Assembly: GCA_949752745.1 (NCBI GenBank) | Contig: OX457028.1 | Coordinates: 21,560,352-21,624,351, forward strand | Reading direction: 5' to 3' | DNA length: 64,000 nucleotides | From: Protula sp. h YS-2021 | Lineage: Eukaryota > Annelida > Polychaeta > Sabellida > Serpulidae | Shown here: piece by piece, positions 34,301-43,134 of the stretch | How positions within the stretch are numbered: the first letter of the stretch is position 1 | Layout: every line of letters begins with the position of its first letter | Notes under the pieces: generated by a model | What the model saw: only the letters and a program-made list of their open reading frames with translations | Databases searched by the model: none | What the model was told of the DNA's origin: nothing | Program-made: the position numbers and the translations under genes

Positions 34301-35092
34301 GAAAACAAGACAAACACTTACATTGAGAGTTGCTTGTACCCAATTTCCTTGTCTCTCTTTTTGTTGAATGCGGAGTGCAATTCCGAAAAAAAAACCTCTT
34401 GTGGTAAGAAACGCGGAGTATTGAATGAAGCTTAGCCAATTGGCACTCCGCGCGGACGGCATTGGCTTCGAAACTACTGTTCTTTTCCCGCGTTTTTTTT
34501 TCTTTGACACGCATGGTGACACATATGTTACCAAGTACATTAAAAAGCAATGGGAATTTAACAGAAATTATAAAATTGTTTCAATGTTGAAGCTTTTTTT
34601 TTCTTTTTCGTCGCTGCCATTTCTCTAAATACAATTCAATAAATACAATACAATTCAATAATGTTGAAATAGACGTTGGCGCCAATACCATATTGTCGTC
34701 CACCCAAAATGGGAACCGCAGCATGTCTTCTTGGGGAAATTAGGCCAAACATAAGGATGTAAAATATTAGAATATGATGAAGCGTTCAAGTTATTTCTGG
34801 ACTACTGTTGGATATACGTAAAACGCCCCCCCCCCCCCCCCCCCCCCATTTAGCGGAGAACACGTGCAAGTCTGAAATAAACCAGCAGTGAACTCGTCAA
34901 TAACTAACGTAATAAATACCATTAAAATAATCACACCACGATAAAAAAGCACGCATTAAAATATTAAGAACTTACCCGTTGTACGGTGAGGGGGGCTTTG
35001 AAGTCCGCCCCTCCTTGGAGACGGAAGCCCCATGGGGTGGAGAGCGCATCCCTAAACAGGCGAACCTGAGACTCAGTATAGGGCCCGGTCAT
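7104..35092 (-). CDS. ZASP/ALP/PDLIM-type PDZ-ZM protein without LIM domains (8 exons, 552 aa)
   Basis: Proteins of the ALP/Enigma/ZASP family bind alpha-actinin through an N-terminal PDZ domain and a Zasp-like motif, and stabilise Z-discs and actin bundles. Seen here: eight reverse-strand exons (34976-35092, 30344-30492, 18307-18355, 15932-16051, 13531-13699, 12743-12847, 9847-10507, 7104-7392) join with matching phases and GT-AG borders into 1659 nt, i.e. 552 residues plus stop. Residues about 10-88 form the PDZ domain with PWGFRLQGG as carboxylate-binding loop. Residues 106-145 are Pro/His/Gln-rich. Residues 146-236 are charged and probably helical. Residues 237-420 are proline-rich. Residues 422-444 carry the ZM motif (QYNSPLGLYSKDNVQEA). 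Residues 467-482 carry DPDRSDVLRLLQEEE, like the SDVYKMLQE motif of PDLIM proteins. The frame then stops; no LIM zinc-finger exon was found between the stop and IVD. Orthology to one vertebrate member (LDB3, PDLIM1-4) cannot be decided. Confidence 0.88.
7393..9846 (-). other. Intron 7 of the PDZ-ZM gene
   Basis: 2454 bp, with donor GTAAGT and acceptor TTGCTACAG on the gene strand. Most of it is a LINE fragment in the same orientation (7701-9743). Confidence 0.85.
7701..9743 (-). mobile_element. 5'-truncated, inactive non-LTR retrotransposon (CR1/L2/jockey-like)
   Basis: Three reverse-strand coding blocks line up as one LINE ORF2. 9150-9743 holds the pre-RT region, ending ILKNYRPVSNLP. 8519-9121 holds the RT core with SAYR, SAAFD and VPQGSILGP. 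7854-8447 holds the C-terminal region, with ISKVDYCNSLLVNLP and APTLWNALP. The endonuclease half is missing. The 3' side has a GCGCTATACAAATG-type end and a short (TAGA)n tail at 7701-7716, as in CR1/L2-like LINEs. The blocks are separated by frameshifts and stops. The expected motif A Asp is Gly (8963-8965), and the YADD motif has become FAGD (8684-8695), so the enzyme is dead. It sits in an intron in the host gene's orientation. Confidence 0.88.
9847..10507 (-). CDS. PDZ-ZM gene exon 7 (proline-rich region and ZM motif)
   Basis: The largest exon, 661 nt, residues 237-456 plus two bases. The acceptor is GCTTTACAG and the donor CTGCA|GTAAGT, phase 2 out. It contains Pro/His/Val repeats (KPVHRPVPQPVHKPDPHP at the centre) and ends with the Zasp-like motif HLQYNSPLGLYSKDN followed by VQEALTGQ. 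The ZM motif helps ZASP/ALP proteins bind alpha-actinin rods. GC content is clearly higher than in the flanking introns. Confidence 0.94.
10508..12742 (-). other. Intron 6 of the PDZ-ZM gene
   Basis: 2235 bp, no gene. On the plus strand it has long G tracts at about 10632-10650 and 11757-11793. A reverse-strand open frame continuing out of exon 6 (12374-12742) is simply intron read-through. Confidence 0.8.
12743..12847 (-). CDS. PDZ-ZM gene exon 6
   Basis: Encodes residues 202-236 plus one base: ESPERERLNVKDLKKHYNAL, then DFKVHTLPKAKPKRE. Acceptor CCCGCAG, donor GAAC|GTGAGT, phase 1 in and 1 out. Highly charged, probably helical at its centre, with a basic C-terminal end. Confidence 0.87.
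12848..13530 (-). other. Intron 5 of the PDZ-ZM gene
   Basis: 683 bp, the shortest intron. Its donor-proximal third is a degenerate tandem repeat (13318-13516). Confidence 0.82.
13318..13516. repeat. Degenerate ~26-bp tandem repeat next to exon 5
   Basis: About eight diverged units of the form AAACTGTCGACGTAAGACG plus a few bases, starting near 13320, 13346, 13374, 13399, 13449, 13476 and 13500. The array ends about 15 bp from the exon 5 donor at 13530. Confidence 0.7.
13531..13699 (-). CDS. PDZ-ZM gene exon 5 (charged helical linker)
   Basis: Encodes residues 146-201 plus one base. It reads VSHHGLGYQHKGPPERM, then LDRLQRSLSSTLWNAED, then DPDYEYRAVGDLKKAFGDK. The acceptor is GCGCCCAG and the donor AGAG|GTAGGT, phase 1 out. 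The segment looks partly amphipathic-helical. Its end, VGDLKKAFGDK, resembles VKDLKKHYNAL in exon 6. Confidence 0.88.
13700..15931 (-). other. Intron 4 of the PDZ-ZM gene
   Basis: 2232 bp, no gene. Holds a 123-bp tandem duplication (14914-15159) and a long G-rich tract on the plus strand at 15305-15358. Confidence 0.8.
14914..15159. repeat. 123-bp tandem duplication
   Basis: Two diverged copies of about 123 bp. TACTCCGCAGACCCACTGG appears at 14961 and 15084, followed in both by GATTCC and an ATAAAAGAG stretch. Confidence 0.8.
15932..16051 (-). CDS. PDZ-ZM gene exon 4 (Pro/His/Gln-rich linker)
   Basis: Encodes residues 106-145 in 120 nt, phase 0 at both ends, so it could be skipped without a frameshift. 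The product begins PYRSRPSETHHAP and ends EFGMDYGHSNRHQQQNQ. Borders are TGTTTAG acceptor and CAG|GTATGT donor. Low-complexity linker with no named domain. Confidence 0.85.
16052..18306 (-). other. Intron 3 of the PDZ-ZM gene
   Basis: 2255 bp, no gene. Has a perfect hairpin TGACCCG-AG-CGGGTCA at 16391-16406 and poly-T and G-rich stretches near 17252 and 17480-17500. Confidence 0.8.
18307..18355 (-). CDS. PDZ-ZM gene exon 3 (small linker exon)
   Basis: A 49-nt exon encoding residues 89-105 (RCVSAKKPTVTAAPPPQ), just after the PDZ domain. Acceptor TTTACAG and donor CAG|GTAAGG are strong, and the phase (2 in, 0 out) fits both neighbours. Without its neighbours it would be easy to miss. It could be alternatively skipped, but skipping would change the frame. 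Confidence 0.82.
20223..20831. mobile_element. Non-autonomous TIR element with ~180-bp arms
   Basis: The left arm (20223-20400) and right arm (about 20645-20831) are inverted copies at roughly 85 percent identity by eye. Both start CAGTG, then TTGCATAA and TCTGGAAT. Shared inner blocks include AAGTTTCATGTTTCCC or GAGTTTCATGTTTCCC and AGTTGAAACCATAAACA. The unique centre is about 240 bp. No transposase. A target duplication is not clear: AGATTA on the left resembles AGATCA on the right. CAGTG ends would fit hAT or mariner-like MITEs. Confidence 0.8.
24765..25256. repeat. ~256-bp tandem duplication
   Basis: Two diverged copies in tandem. TTCTGAGC, TCTTCGCTCTCATTTCTCA and ATTACATATCTGCATTA recur with a spacing of about 250-256 bp (the last at 24979 and 25235). 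Confidence 0.8.
25355..25432. repeat. (ATT)n microsatellite
   Basis: Imperfect trinucleotide tract, TTATTATTA with single-base variants. Confidence 0.93.
26890..27670. repeat. Degenerate array of CACAGTACCCGTCA-like units
   Basis: Nearly 800 bp in which CAGTACC, CCGTCAC and CACAGTA recur every 10-20 bp with strong divergence. It is unlike the surrounding AT-rich intron and lacks coding signal. Confidence 0.65.
27851..27969. repeat. 63-bp tandem duplication
   Basis: Two copies starting at 27851 and 27914 share GAAAAAATAAAAACCTG, CCCAAAGGAAG and GGCTGCGTAG. Confidence 0.92.
28905..29033. mobile_element. Possible pogo/mariner-like MITE end
   Basis: The stretch ends CGAGGTTCCACTG followed by TA. 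Inverted, this reads CAGTGGAACCTCG, like the termini of many invertebrate Tc1/mariner-pogo MITEs, which insert at TA. Subterminal GGTCC-type repeats also occur near 28440-28460. The partner end was not found, so this is tentative. Confidence 0.4.
29155..29395. repeat. Degenerate AACGTTG/GACGTTGG repeats
   Basis: Motifs TCTATTCAACGTTG, GACGTTGGTTAGACGTT and CGACGTTGGATGG recur with spacings of 50-110 bp and in both orientations. No coding potential. Confidence 0.45.
30344..30492 (-). CDS. PDZ-ZM gene exon 2 (PDZ C-terminal half)
   Basis: Encodes residues 40-88 plus two bases of 89. The acceptor is CTGTACAG. Recognisable are VFVGSPADGTLSRGDVITSI, the usual second-strand and GDxI turn of a PDZ domain, then the helix region with MIHKQAMDIVKQAGG and the last strand SLMLGVRR. 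It ends AG|GTAAAA in phase 2. The exon joins exon 1 across an intron of about 4.5 kb. Confidence 0.93.
30624..30747. repeat. 124-bp duplicated block, copy A
   Basis: Nearly identical in length and sequence to 33321-33444. Shared blocks include GCTGTGTTGTTTGCAATATA and TTTAACATTTCGCTAGCGGA. Both copies are in the same orientation, 2.7 kb apart in one intron. Confidence 0.92.
30812..30881. repeat. 14-bp tandem repeat, 5 copies
   Basis: Five units of GATGAACGRCCTGT, differing only at one G/A position. The array ends at TTCGCGGG. Confidence 0.97.
31912..32112. repeat. AAGATATCC repeats with long G tracts
   Basis: CAAGATATCC(TGGGATAT) or its inverse recurs about five times, separated by runs of 10 or more G on the plus strand (about 31936-31952, 32082-32095). 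Another G-rich run is at 32551-32590. Confidence 0.75.
33321..33444. repeat. 124-bp duplicated block, copy B
   Basis: Second copy of 30624-30747, differing by only a handful of substitutions. The identity stops sharply at both sides. May be a dispersed repeat or a local duplication. Confidence 0.92.
33852..34275. repeat. CpG-rich 43/48-bp minisatellite, ~10 units
   Basis: Units start GATGAGAACAGACGCGGC at 33852, 33895, 33943, 33986, 34029, 34072, 34120, 34163, 34206 and 34249 (last partial). Most are 43 bp; the units at 33895 and 34072 are 48 bp through an extra GTGCT-type insertion. CpG-rich in an AT-rich intron. Long open frames across it reflect the repeat. Confidence 0.95.
34826..34847. 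repeat. Poly-C tract
   Basis: Run of about 22 C about 130 bp downstream (gene strand) of exon 1. Confidence 0.9.
34976..35092 (-). CDS. PDZ-ZM gene exon 1 (start codon, PDZ N-terminal half)
   Basis: Encodes residues 1-39, starting MTGPYTESQVRLF and containing PWGFRLQGGADFKAPLTVQR. PWGFRLQGG is the ligand-binding loop typical of ZASP/PDLIM PDZ domains. The ATG at 35090-35092 is chosen because an in-frame TAG lies a few codons upstream and no good acceptor lies between them. The donor is CGG|GTAAGT, phase 0. Confidence 0.92.
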
Positions 35093-35215
35093 TACACAGC
35101 TCTCCTAATCCCTTTGCCCTATCACTCCATAGCACTATTCTATCCCAAAATCTCGTCTCTTGCGAGAATCCCGTGCACTTTGGACCAATCAAAAAAGCCA
35201 AAAGCTAGCTAAGAA
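35093..35215 (-). promoter_or_regulatory. Probable 5' UTR or promoter-proximal region of the PDZ-ZM gene
   Basis: On the gene strand an inverted CCAAT box (plus-strand CCAAT at 35185-35189) lies about 95 bp before the start codon. There is no clear TATA box and no clear splice acceptor between it and the ATG. Transcription may start here. It is equally possible that an untranslated exon lies further upstream. Confidence 0.3.
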
Positions 35216-37155
35216 CAATCTCTCTCTCACCATAGCCTTAATATTGGTTTATGTTGTTTGGAAAACCACTGAGCCATGTGCTCGGGAGCCGAGCAGCTTT
35301 TGCCTCATGTAATGTAAAGAGCTCTGGATTAAGCTATTCTGGATCTCTTTGGTATAAGATGGAGCACTACTTATCCAACAGCGTTCTTTTTTTCAGCCAA
35401 AGTTGCCATAGGGATTTCCGTGAAAAACAACATATTTTCGACTGAGCTGATAGCTGCTACATCAACAAACAAAAGGATCAATAGTAATTGGACATTACTT
35501 GATTTCGGGATGGGAAGCACACCTAACAGTGTTTTCTATAAATGTGTATTTTACGGGGAGGGAGTGGGGGAGGGTACAGGGTGGGAGGATTACAAATGCC
35601 AAAATATGTCAACTAAACATTTAGCGGAAAGGTATTATGTTTTTTTTTTTTTAAATTTTCGGTGTAACCTTGCATTATATTTTCGGGTGGTGCAGGGGCT
35701 TTGAATTGCAACAATAACAAAAGTTGGTAATATTTTGACTGGACACCCATTCTATTTGCATAGATCCCCCATGAGTACCCTGGCTGGAACCGCGGTCGTG
35801 ATTGCCCAGCTGACACTGGACCTTCAGCAGTGTGGGTGATAATGGCAGCCGAAACAACGAGTGTTCTCAAATAAAAGTTAACCGCATACAGAGCAGATAA
35901 AGACAGCTTTCCAATGAAACCATACAGCTATAGGGTTTGGACAAGTTATTTCTTTATGCAAGCTAAATTTATCAGTATCCGAAAGGTGCCTGTGTTTACG
36001 CCTGGAATGCAATCTCCTGTCGAAATGAGTGAGGACACCAGACAATGCAGTTCCTAAAGAAATGGATCCTGGGTATTTTACAAACAAAAATCACACTAGA
36101 TCGTTTTCGCTACCGAGTAGCGGAAATTACACTTGGGGTCACAAAAAATACGATTCTGAACTCTTAACCTCTTACAAATCGTCTTTTAGACCCAAAGGGT
36201 AGAAAATAAGATCAAAATCGTTCTACCTCTAACCGTTTTCAAGATGTCAACTTCCGGTTTTTGACTTTGACCATGGCCGAGGAGGTCAATCCTTTGCACG
36301 GTTTACGATTGGTTTATTGATTTATTGGAAGAGCTTGTTTCAGAATGCTTTACTTGGGTTTAAAATAAATTGAACAAATATCATGTGCTGTTGTTTCTTA
36401 AAGGGAAATGCGGGTATCTCTGCGCCATCTAGCGACCGAAATGCGCATTACATTGAATATCGCTGAGTTTGAATCCATGTTTACACAGTATAAATAACTA
36501 CTAAATCCGTCTAGATCGAAAAATTCTTTTCAAAGACAAATAGGGTCGTGTCCAGAAATGGTCTGTATTGATATTTTGTTCCAAGAAGGGCCTGTGTTGA
36601 TATATTGTCCATTTAAATCATATTATACTGTTTTCACCATTTACCCATTGAGTCAAAGGTTGTATAATTCTCTTACTGATACGGTGACATATATTTTTTG
36701 TTTGCTTAAAACATTTCGTATGACATGTTCTTCAAACAGGGAAAATGAGGCAATTGTCAATTGTGATTATGTGTGATTTTTGCATTTTGATTGAAATTTT
36801 TGGGTTCTCCCAATGGTTTATATAGTAAAAGTACGCGAAAGTATTTCTCTTATGACATCGGTGACCTCCCCTTTTCTTTTCAATTTTTGAATGTATACGC
36901 TCAAAGTATTAAACTGTGAAAATATGAAGGAAATGTCAATTTAATTTCTCACAATGGACTGACTGAAGGTGGCTGCAGCTGAATCATACATGGGCGCACA
37001 TTAGGATTCATACAGGTGTGCATTCTGATTCACGGCCAGAACCACTGGCAGGGCCAATGTCCTTGTTCTTTGTTTTGCAAAACTCACCCAGCCTGTCTTT
37101 TTCAACCACATTTTACATTAAATTAGACTTTTAGTTTATACTTCTTTGAAGTACA
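35216..37155. other. Region upstream of the PDZ-ZM gene, no gene seen
   Basis: No exon is recognised. Around 36115-36300 a block with AACTTCCGG and GTTTTCAAGAT wording resembles part of the repeat at 43135-43400, so it is probably an old fragment of that family. Confidence 0.4.
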
Positions 37156-37159
37156 GGCA

Positions 37160-37490
37160 TGAGATCGTGAGATGAGGAGTTGCTATGGACTCAGTTGCAC
37201 CTGAGATCATGATGGGGAGTTTGTTATGGATTCAGGTGCGCGTGAGATCATGAGATGGGGAGTTGGTTTTAGATTCAGGTGCACCTGAGATCATGACATG
37301 CGAAGTCGCTTTTGGATTCAGGAGTTGGTTTTGAATTCAGGTGCACTTGAGATCATGACATGTAAAGTCGTTTTTGGATTCAGTTGCACCCGAGATCATT
37401 CGATGGGGAGTTGGTTTTGGACTGAGGTGCACCTGAGATCATGAGATGGAGAGTTGGTTGTGGACTGAGCGCGCGTGAGAGCGTGAAACG
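37160..37490. repeat. ~43-bp degenerate tandem repeat
   Basis: About seven units of the type GAGATCATGAGATGGGGAG followed by TTGGTTTTGGATTCAGGTGC and ACCT. One unit carries an internal duplication around 37310-37340. Confidence 0.8.
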
Positions 37491-38880
37491 GGGATCGGTA
37501 AGCCAAGTACACATTAGCACAAAATTGAGTCATAATATTGTCAGATGAATGGCTTTGGTATTTTCTATAAGTTTATTTGACTCGACTGCCTTCTACCTGG
37601 CATGTTCTTAATTACTTAATTACAAAGTACCAGCCTCAGTATTTACAAAAGTTAACTGTGCAATTAACTGTACACTGTACAAAGGAAATCAGCAATTTTA
37701 ACTAAATTACAAGAACACTTTTTGCAAGGATATGTTTTCACATAAAAATAAAATTTATTTATTAAGTTTCAAAAGTTCTGTTAAATATAGTGGCAGTTAT
37801 ACGAATTTGTTAACTGTACAGTAAATCTTTGTGAATACAGCCCCAGCTGGTTTTCTAAGCTCAGTAGAAAGAGCGAGATGAGAAAAGAAAAATAGAGAGC
37901 ACCATGACCCGAAAACAGAAAATACGTCTATATATATCCACTGTCCCCCGTAGACGGAATGGACGCTTACGAAATTTATGTAAACCTGAAATGTGGTTAA
38001 AAAAAGGTGCAATTTATTATTTCATTTTTTTTATACAAAATGTAGATTGTAGGATTGGGAAAGGGCCATACTCAGGATGTTTGAATATTAGAGAAGTTAG
38101 AAAGAGAAAATAAGATTGTATATTAAGTTGTTTACAATGTACTTAATCATATTCGCAAGATGTTGCACAATAAGAAACAAGGCAGGGTTGACCAACAGTT
38201 CTCATTGTTACATGATTTGGGTAAATGCTGTGTTCTGATTGGTCTCTTCCTAGGTCACAATACTTTTTTATGTTGGCCGGGACGCAGGTATTGCACCGAG
38301 TAAACTTGAAAAAGCTAGATAAGTCAAGTAATATGTTAACTTATTTCGCGTCAACGTGAAGTTACAAGTGACGGTTACAAAAATGTTGGCCTAAAGGTCA
38401 ACATTTTTATCTGGTCAATAATTCTTCAAATGAACCAACAGTAATTGAATGTATGTTAATCGTTCGGTTAGTGGACACATTTTCTCAATACCAATGTTCC
38501 CCGGATTATCCAGGTTTTGCTGTAGTACAGTCACACATCTGTCACCTACAGTGTGTAACACTGCAGTGTTTCGACGGTAACTTCGTCTCGTTCACGCACC
38601 CGTTTTATTTTATCATTGTCCTCACCTGGAATATGCATTCTGTTGCTGTAGCCTCGACCCGTCATAATCCGCAGTCGAACTTCGGTCTTCGGCAGAGGAG
38701 AGCGATTACATGGATGTAGGTCATTTCCCCACCGGTCATTTTCTACCTACCAAATTCCCACCTGCTCTTTTTCCCCCGTCATTTTCTTACTAAGCAATAC
38801 TTTATTATACATATTTTTATGATCACTAATCCAATCAGAGGAGAGAGATATTTCAAACATTGCACGTATGCACACATGAT
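37491..38880. other. No supported gene
   Basis: AT-rich sequence. The only coding hint is a short reverse-strand segment ending at a good donor near 38636 (discussed among the findings); support is too weak to call. Confidence 0.35.
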
Positions 38881-38935
38881 ATACCTTTGTCAAGAATTTT
38901 TCGAAAAGTTGTCGAACTGACAAGAGACTGACTAA

Positions 38936-41336
38936 TTTGCCTCGTCCATTTGACGATGCCCAATTCAACGAATTCCAATCAAAAATTTGTCAACACTTTG
39001 TCATAAATTTGTCATTAATTCGTCAGTTTACTGCTTGTCATTAATTCGTCATGCTAATAATTCGTCAATAACTCGTCAGAAACTCGTCATTTCGAATTTG
39101 TCAATTTGTCAAAAAAATTCGTCAAAACTTCGTCAAATTGATTGACTACCCTAAACTCGTCAACCTGACGATGCCTAACTCAACAATGTAAATTTGTCAA
39201 AAATTTGTGTTTGTCACTGGCTTGTCATTTTCTTGTCATGAATTTGTCAAATCCTAATCTGCAGTTTGTCAATATCTTGTCACAAATTCATCAAAATATA
39301 GATGACAAGTGATTGACGAACTATCCGAATAAAGAATATTAGACAAAATAATTACGATTTAAAAACATTTAAATTAACACCATTATCCAAGGACATTGTG
39401 GCCAGCCAAGTTCAAATTAATCAAGTATAATAAGAATGTTCAGGGACGTTGTTACCAGCCCCAAACATTAATATCTAATTATACTAGAGTGACCAGTGCA
39501 CACCAACATCAGAATACCCGAACATGTCAAATTCTTTTATTAGGCAGTCATTGTTTTTTGTTTTTGTCAACAAAAACAAATGTTAGCCCATCCCTACCCC
39601 CCTCCCCTGCCATCCTCTTCCACCGCCTGCCTCTTCTGTTTACAAAGTTTTACAATTTTATAGTATTTCAAAAGTAAGATTATGATCTTATATAAATATG
39701 AATGAATATATATATATGGATTATATGAATATGTGGATATGTGTATGGGAACATGTTTAGCCATGTGGAATGTGCGACTACAAACTGAGCTTATACTCTA
39801 TTTTTTTATCCGGATCTGGAAGGTGGTCACTGTAAAGGTTTTACTGTTAGGTCTTTTTCATCCAAGTCACGACAAGCAGGTCTTACTGTTTGTCTTTTCA
39901 TCTGATTCCGGAAGGGGGTGGCTAAAAACAGGTTTTCCGGTACGCCTTTTTATCCGGATCTTGAAGCTTGTCGCTCGTAATGAGTTATGCCCTTGTATTT
40001 TTATCCAAAACATGTGAAAGGTGGTCGCCACATCGCCAATTCCCTTTTTCATTGTTTTTGACCGTTAACCCCCACTTCCATCTAATGTCGACACGGTTCT
40101 CAACACTAACCCCCTGACCTCTTCCACTGTATGGGACCGTACCCAAAGTGTACTTACATCAGCAGAAAAAAAAACAGAAAAGGCACAGAAAGGCATCCTT
40201 CTTACTGACAATCCATTGAGCCAACTTTTTGCGACAATTATCCAAGTACTCAACAAGTATTTCTTTAAACAAAGATTCAACTGAGAACCATTCGGACTGA
40301 AATGGAAGGCCAAACAAAATTATGGGAGGAACATTTTGGAAATGCTTCGAAAAAAATTAAAAATAATAAAAAGGCATATTTTCAAGACAAAAAAATTGAA
40401 TGTGCCATTTGATAATTTTGATGAAGTCACGAATATTATAATGATGTTGTGACAAAGAGGATTTTAAACCATTTCGATAGCTGATTTTTGATGATCTATT
40501 ATATCAATAAAATTCTTATATTTTTATTTATTAACTGACATTATTTATTTACTGATTTCTGAAATGACGATTGAATGGGGTTTCTTTCTAAAAGATTAAG
40601 CTTAATTTAGAGGCGGAAGCATCGCAAGGCATAAAATTCTCAGGGCAGTCCTTTCACATGAAATTGGTCAGGTTGACGATCTTGTGACAAGTTTCCGACA
40701 ATTTTATGACAAGTTGCTGACAAGTTTTGCAGTGTTGTAATATATAATATATTGCACATGGCGGTTAACTTACGAACGCATAAGCTGCAGATTTTGATAT
40801 TTATACCATCAGTTATTTTGATAGTTATACCATCAGATTTTGTTGTATTAAACACTAAAATAATCGAATCCATTCACCCTGTTTGATTACATGCCAGTCA
40901 GTACACAGTATACATTATTCATTGCAACATTGGGCGATAATACAATTTTTACAAATTTCACAAGCATTTTACAAACATCACAACTATTTCAAAACATGCA
41001 TAGAATATGATGTATGCACTTACATCATAGTTTATCCAATAAATATGTTTTTAAGACGTGATAATTTGAAACTTCTAGTAATATTCATTAAAACCTATGA
41101 AATCTCAAAAAGGATGTCCGCGTGTTTTCACTTGTTTTGAAAAGGATGTGACGTCATGGTGACGCAATACTTGACAAATTTGTGACAAGTTTCTGACAAC
41201 ACAGCAACAAGTGTTTGTCAATGTGTGACGAGGCATTGGTCAGAAACTCGTCAAGACCCTGACGAGGTCAAACTTGTCAAACTGACAATCAACTGACAAG
41301 TTCTTGACAAACTACTGACAAAGTGTGACGAGGCAA
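38936..41336. mobile_element. Foldback-like element with TTTGTCA-rich inverted ends
   Basis: Left part (38936-39330) is packed with TTTGTCA, TTCGTCA and ACTCGTCA. Right part (41150-41336) is packed with the inverse, TGACAAA and TGACGAG. Outermost motifs are TTTGCCTCGTC on the left and GACGAGGCAAA on the right. An inverted block also sits at 40670-40735. The interior (39740-40060) has a degenerate repeat based on TTTTTATCCGGATCT. No transposase frame. Exact borders are uncertain because related motifs occur slightly outside. Confidence 0.55.
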
Positions 41337-41649
41337 AATTATGTGTGTGGGTAATGCAAAGGATTATTTATCTGTAAGCTGTTATTTTAGGTATATTATT
41401 AGAAAAAACAAGTGAAAGTGTTGTTTTGGTCGGGTTTTGATTCTCTGAAGGCCTGTAATTATTTCTTTTATCCGTATCCGCTTAGTATAATCCCCAAGGC
41501 ACTTTTCAAATATATTTTAAAATAAATTTTTAACATGTTGACCAAATTGCGCAATTTTTGCCAAATTTGCCAAACTAAATAACATTCAAATTTTACGTCT
41601 AAAGTTGCAATGTGTAAAAGTCCAAATCGCCATCTCCCTTATCAGTCCG

Positions 41650-41958
41650 AGACGAACATCCGCATACACACAGACATACACACGTACATACACACATTCA
41701 TACATACATACATATACATACATGCATGCATACGTACATACATACATATATACGTACACACATACATACATACATACATGCATACATATATACGTACACA
41801 CACACACATACATACATACATACATACATACATACATGCATACATAACTACATATGTATACAGACATACAAACAAATATACATACACACATGCATATATA
41901 CGTTCACACATACATACATACATGCGTATATACATACACACATCATACATAAACATGT

Positions 41959-42002
<44 letters not shown>

Positions 42003-42017
42003 ATCATGGCACACCGC

Positions 42018-42050
<33 letters not shown>

Positions 42051-42372
42051 GTATATATATAACTACATATACATACATATATACACATATACATACCCAC
42101 ACACAGACATACATATATATACACATACATACACACAGACATACATACATACATACATACATACACACATACATACACACATACAGACACACATACATAC
42201 ATACACATACACACATACACACACATACATACATACATATACATAGATATACATTCATACATACACACATACATACATACATACATACATACATACATGC
42301 ATCCACATACAAACATACACACATGCAAACACATGCATACATACATATATACACACATACATACATGCATAC
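41650..42372. repeat. Long (CATA)n-type microsatellite
   Basis: About 720 bp of CATACATA with CACA, TATA and GTATA interruptions; an (AT) block lies at about 41973-42060. Long open frames on both strands (Tyr-Ile-His or Cys-Val-Tyr type) are repeat artefacts. Confidence 0.97.
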
Positions 42373-43134
42373 ATGCGAGCTTCCGATAACACCCCTTTCT
42401 ATCACACCACACTTGCCCGACAAAGTCGGTTGGTCTATAAACTCTCCGTACGTATAAGATAAAAAAACCATGTCGGGAATCCGATATTAATTGGTTACAT
42501 GACAATATCACGATGCAATAGAAGAACATTATAAAATATTGGCTGAACCCATCTGTGTTTCGAATCAATTGTCAATATATATATAACCGTTTTAATATAT
42601 ACAGGAGTGCCACCTTTTCGTGATGTGAATGAGAGCATGACATTTTGTAGCGACCACTTATTGCAAATATAGCGACGGCTATATATTGTATTGACATTAT
42701 ATCGATTAAAAAAGACCTTTAAAATACATTAAATCAATTAATCAATATATACACTTTGGCACTAAACCCTTGGAAAAGCTGTTCAGTGATACAGAAACGA
42801 GAAGCCACAAAATCACTTTCTCCTTTCGAGTAGAATTTTAAAAAACTTTCTGACTGATTATCTTTTGCTTTTCATTTACGCACAAGACGATGTTTTCAGG
42901 TTATGAAGCATTTCTGAGAAATATTTCTTCGAATTCGAAACCGTTCTAGAAATAAACTTAGCTTTGCTACCTACTCTCTGAAACGGCATCCCCCTTGATT
43001 ATCACCATGAAAGTGTGTTACTGAAAATGATAATTTATATGAACATTAAGTGTATTTGAAATGACCAGGCAAGATTTTGCATCCACGAGTAGTTCTTATA
43101 AAACGAATATAAGCATTGCACTATGCTCTGAATA
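42373..43134. other. No gene seen
   Basis: Short AT-rich stretch between the microsatellite and the repeat at 43135. Nothing recognised. Confidence 0.4.

Larger units (their letters stand above)
30493..34975 (-). other. Intron 1 of the PDZ-ZM gene
   Basis: 4483 bp with donor GTAAGT. It splits the PDZ domain. Repeat contents are listed separately: a 14-bp tandem repeat, two copies of a 124-bp block, AAGATATCC/G-tract repeats and a CpG-rich minisatellite. No exon seen. Confidence 0.82.

Noticed and set aside
33794..34540. 248-codon reverse-strand open frame
   Set aside because: It runs through the 43-bp minisatellite in all three phases; composition follows the repeat, with no domain or splice context.
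38453..38719. 88-codon plus-strand open frame
   Set aside because: No domain, no splice context, composition as random; the opposite strand gives the better (still weak) exon candidate.
41586..42568. Several long open frames on both strands (up to 243 codons)
   Set aside because: They translate the CATA microsatellite into Tyr/Ile/His or Cys/Val/Tyr repeats; no gene signal.
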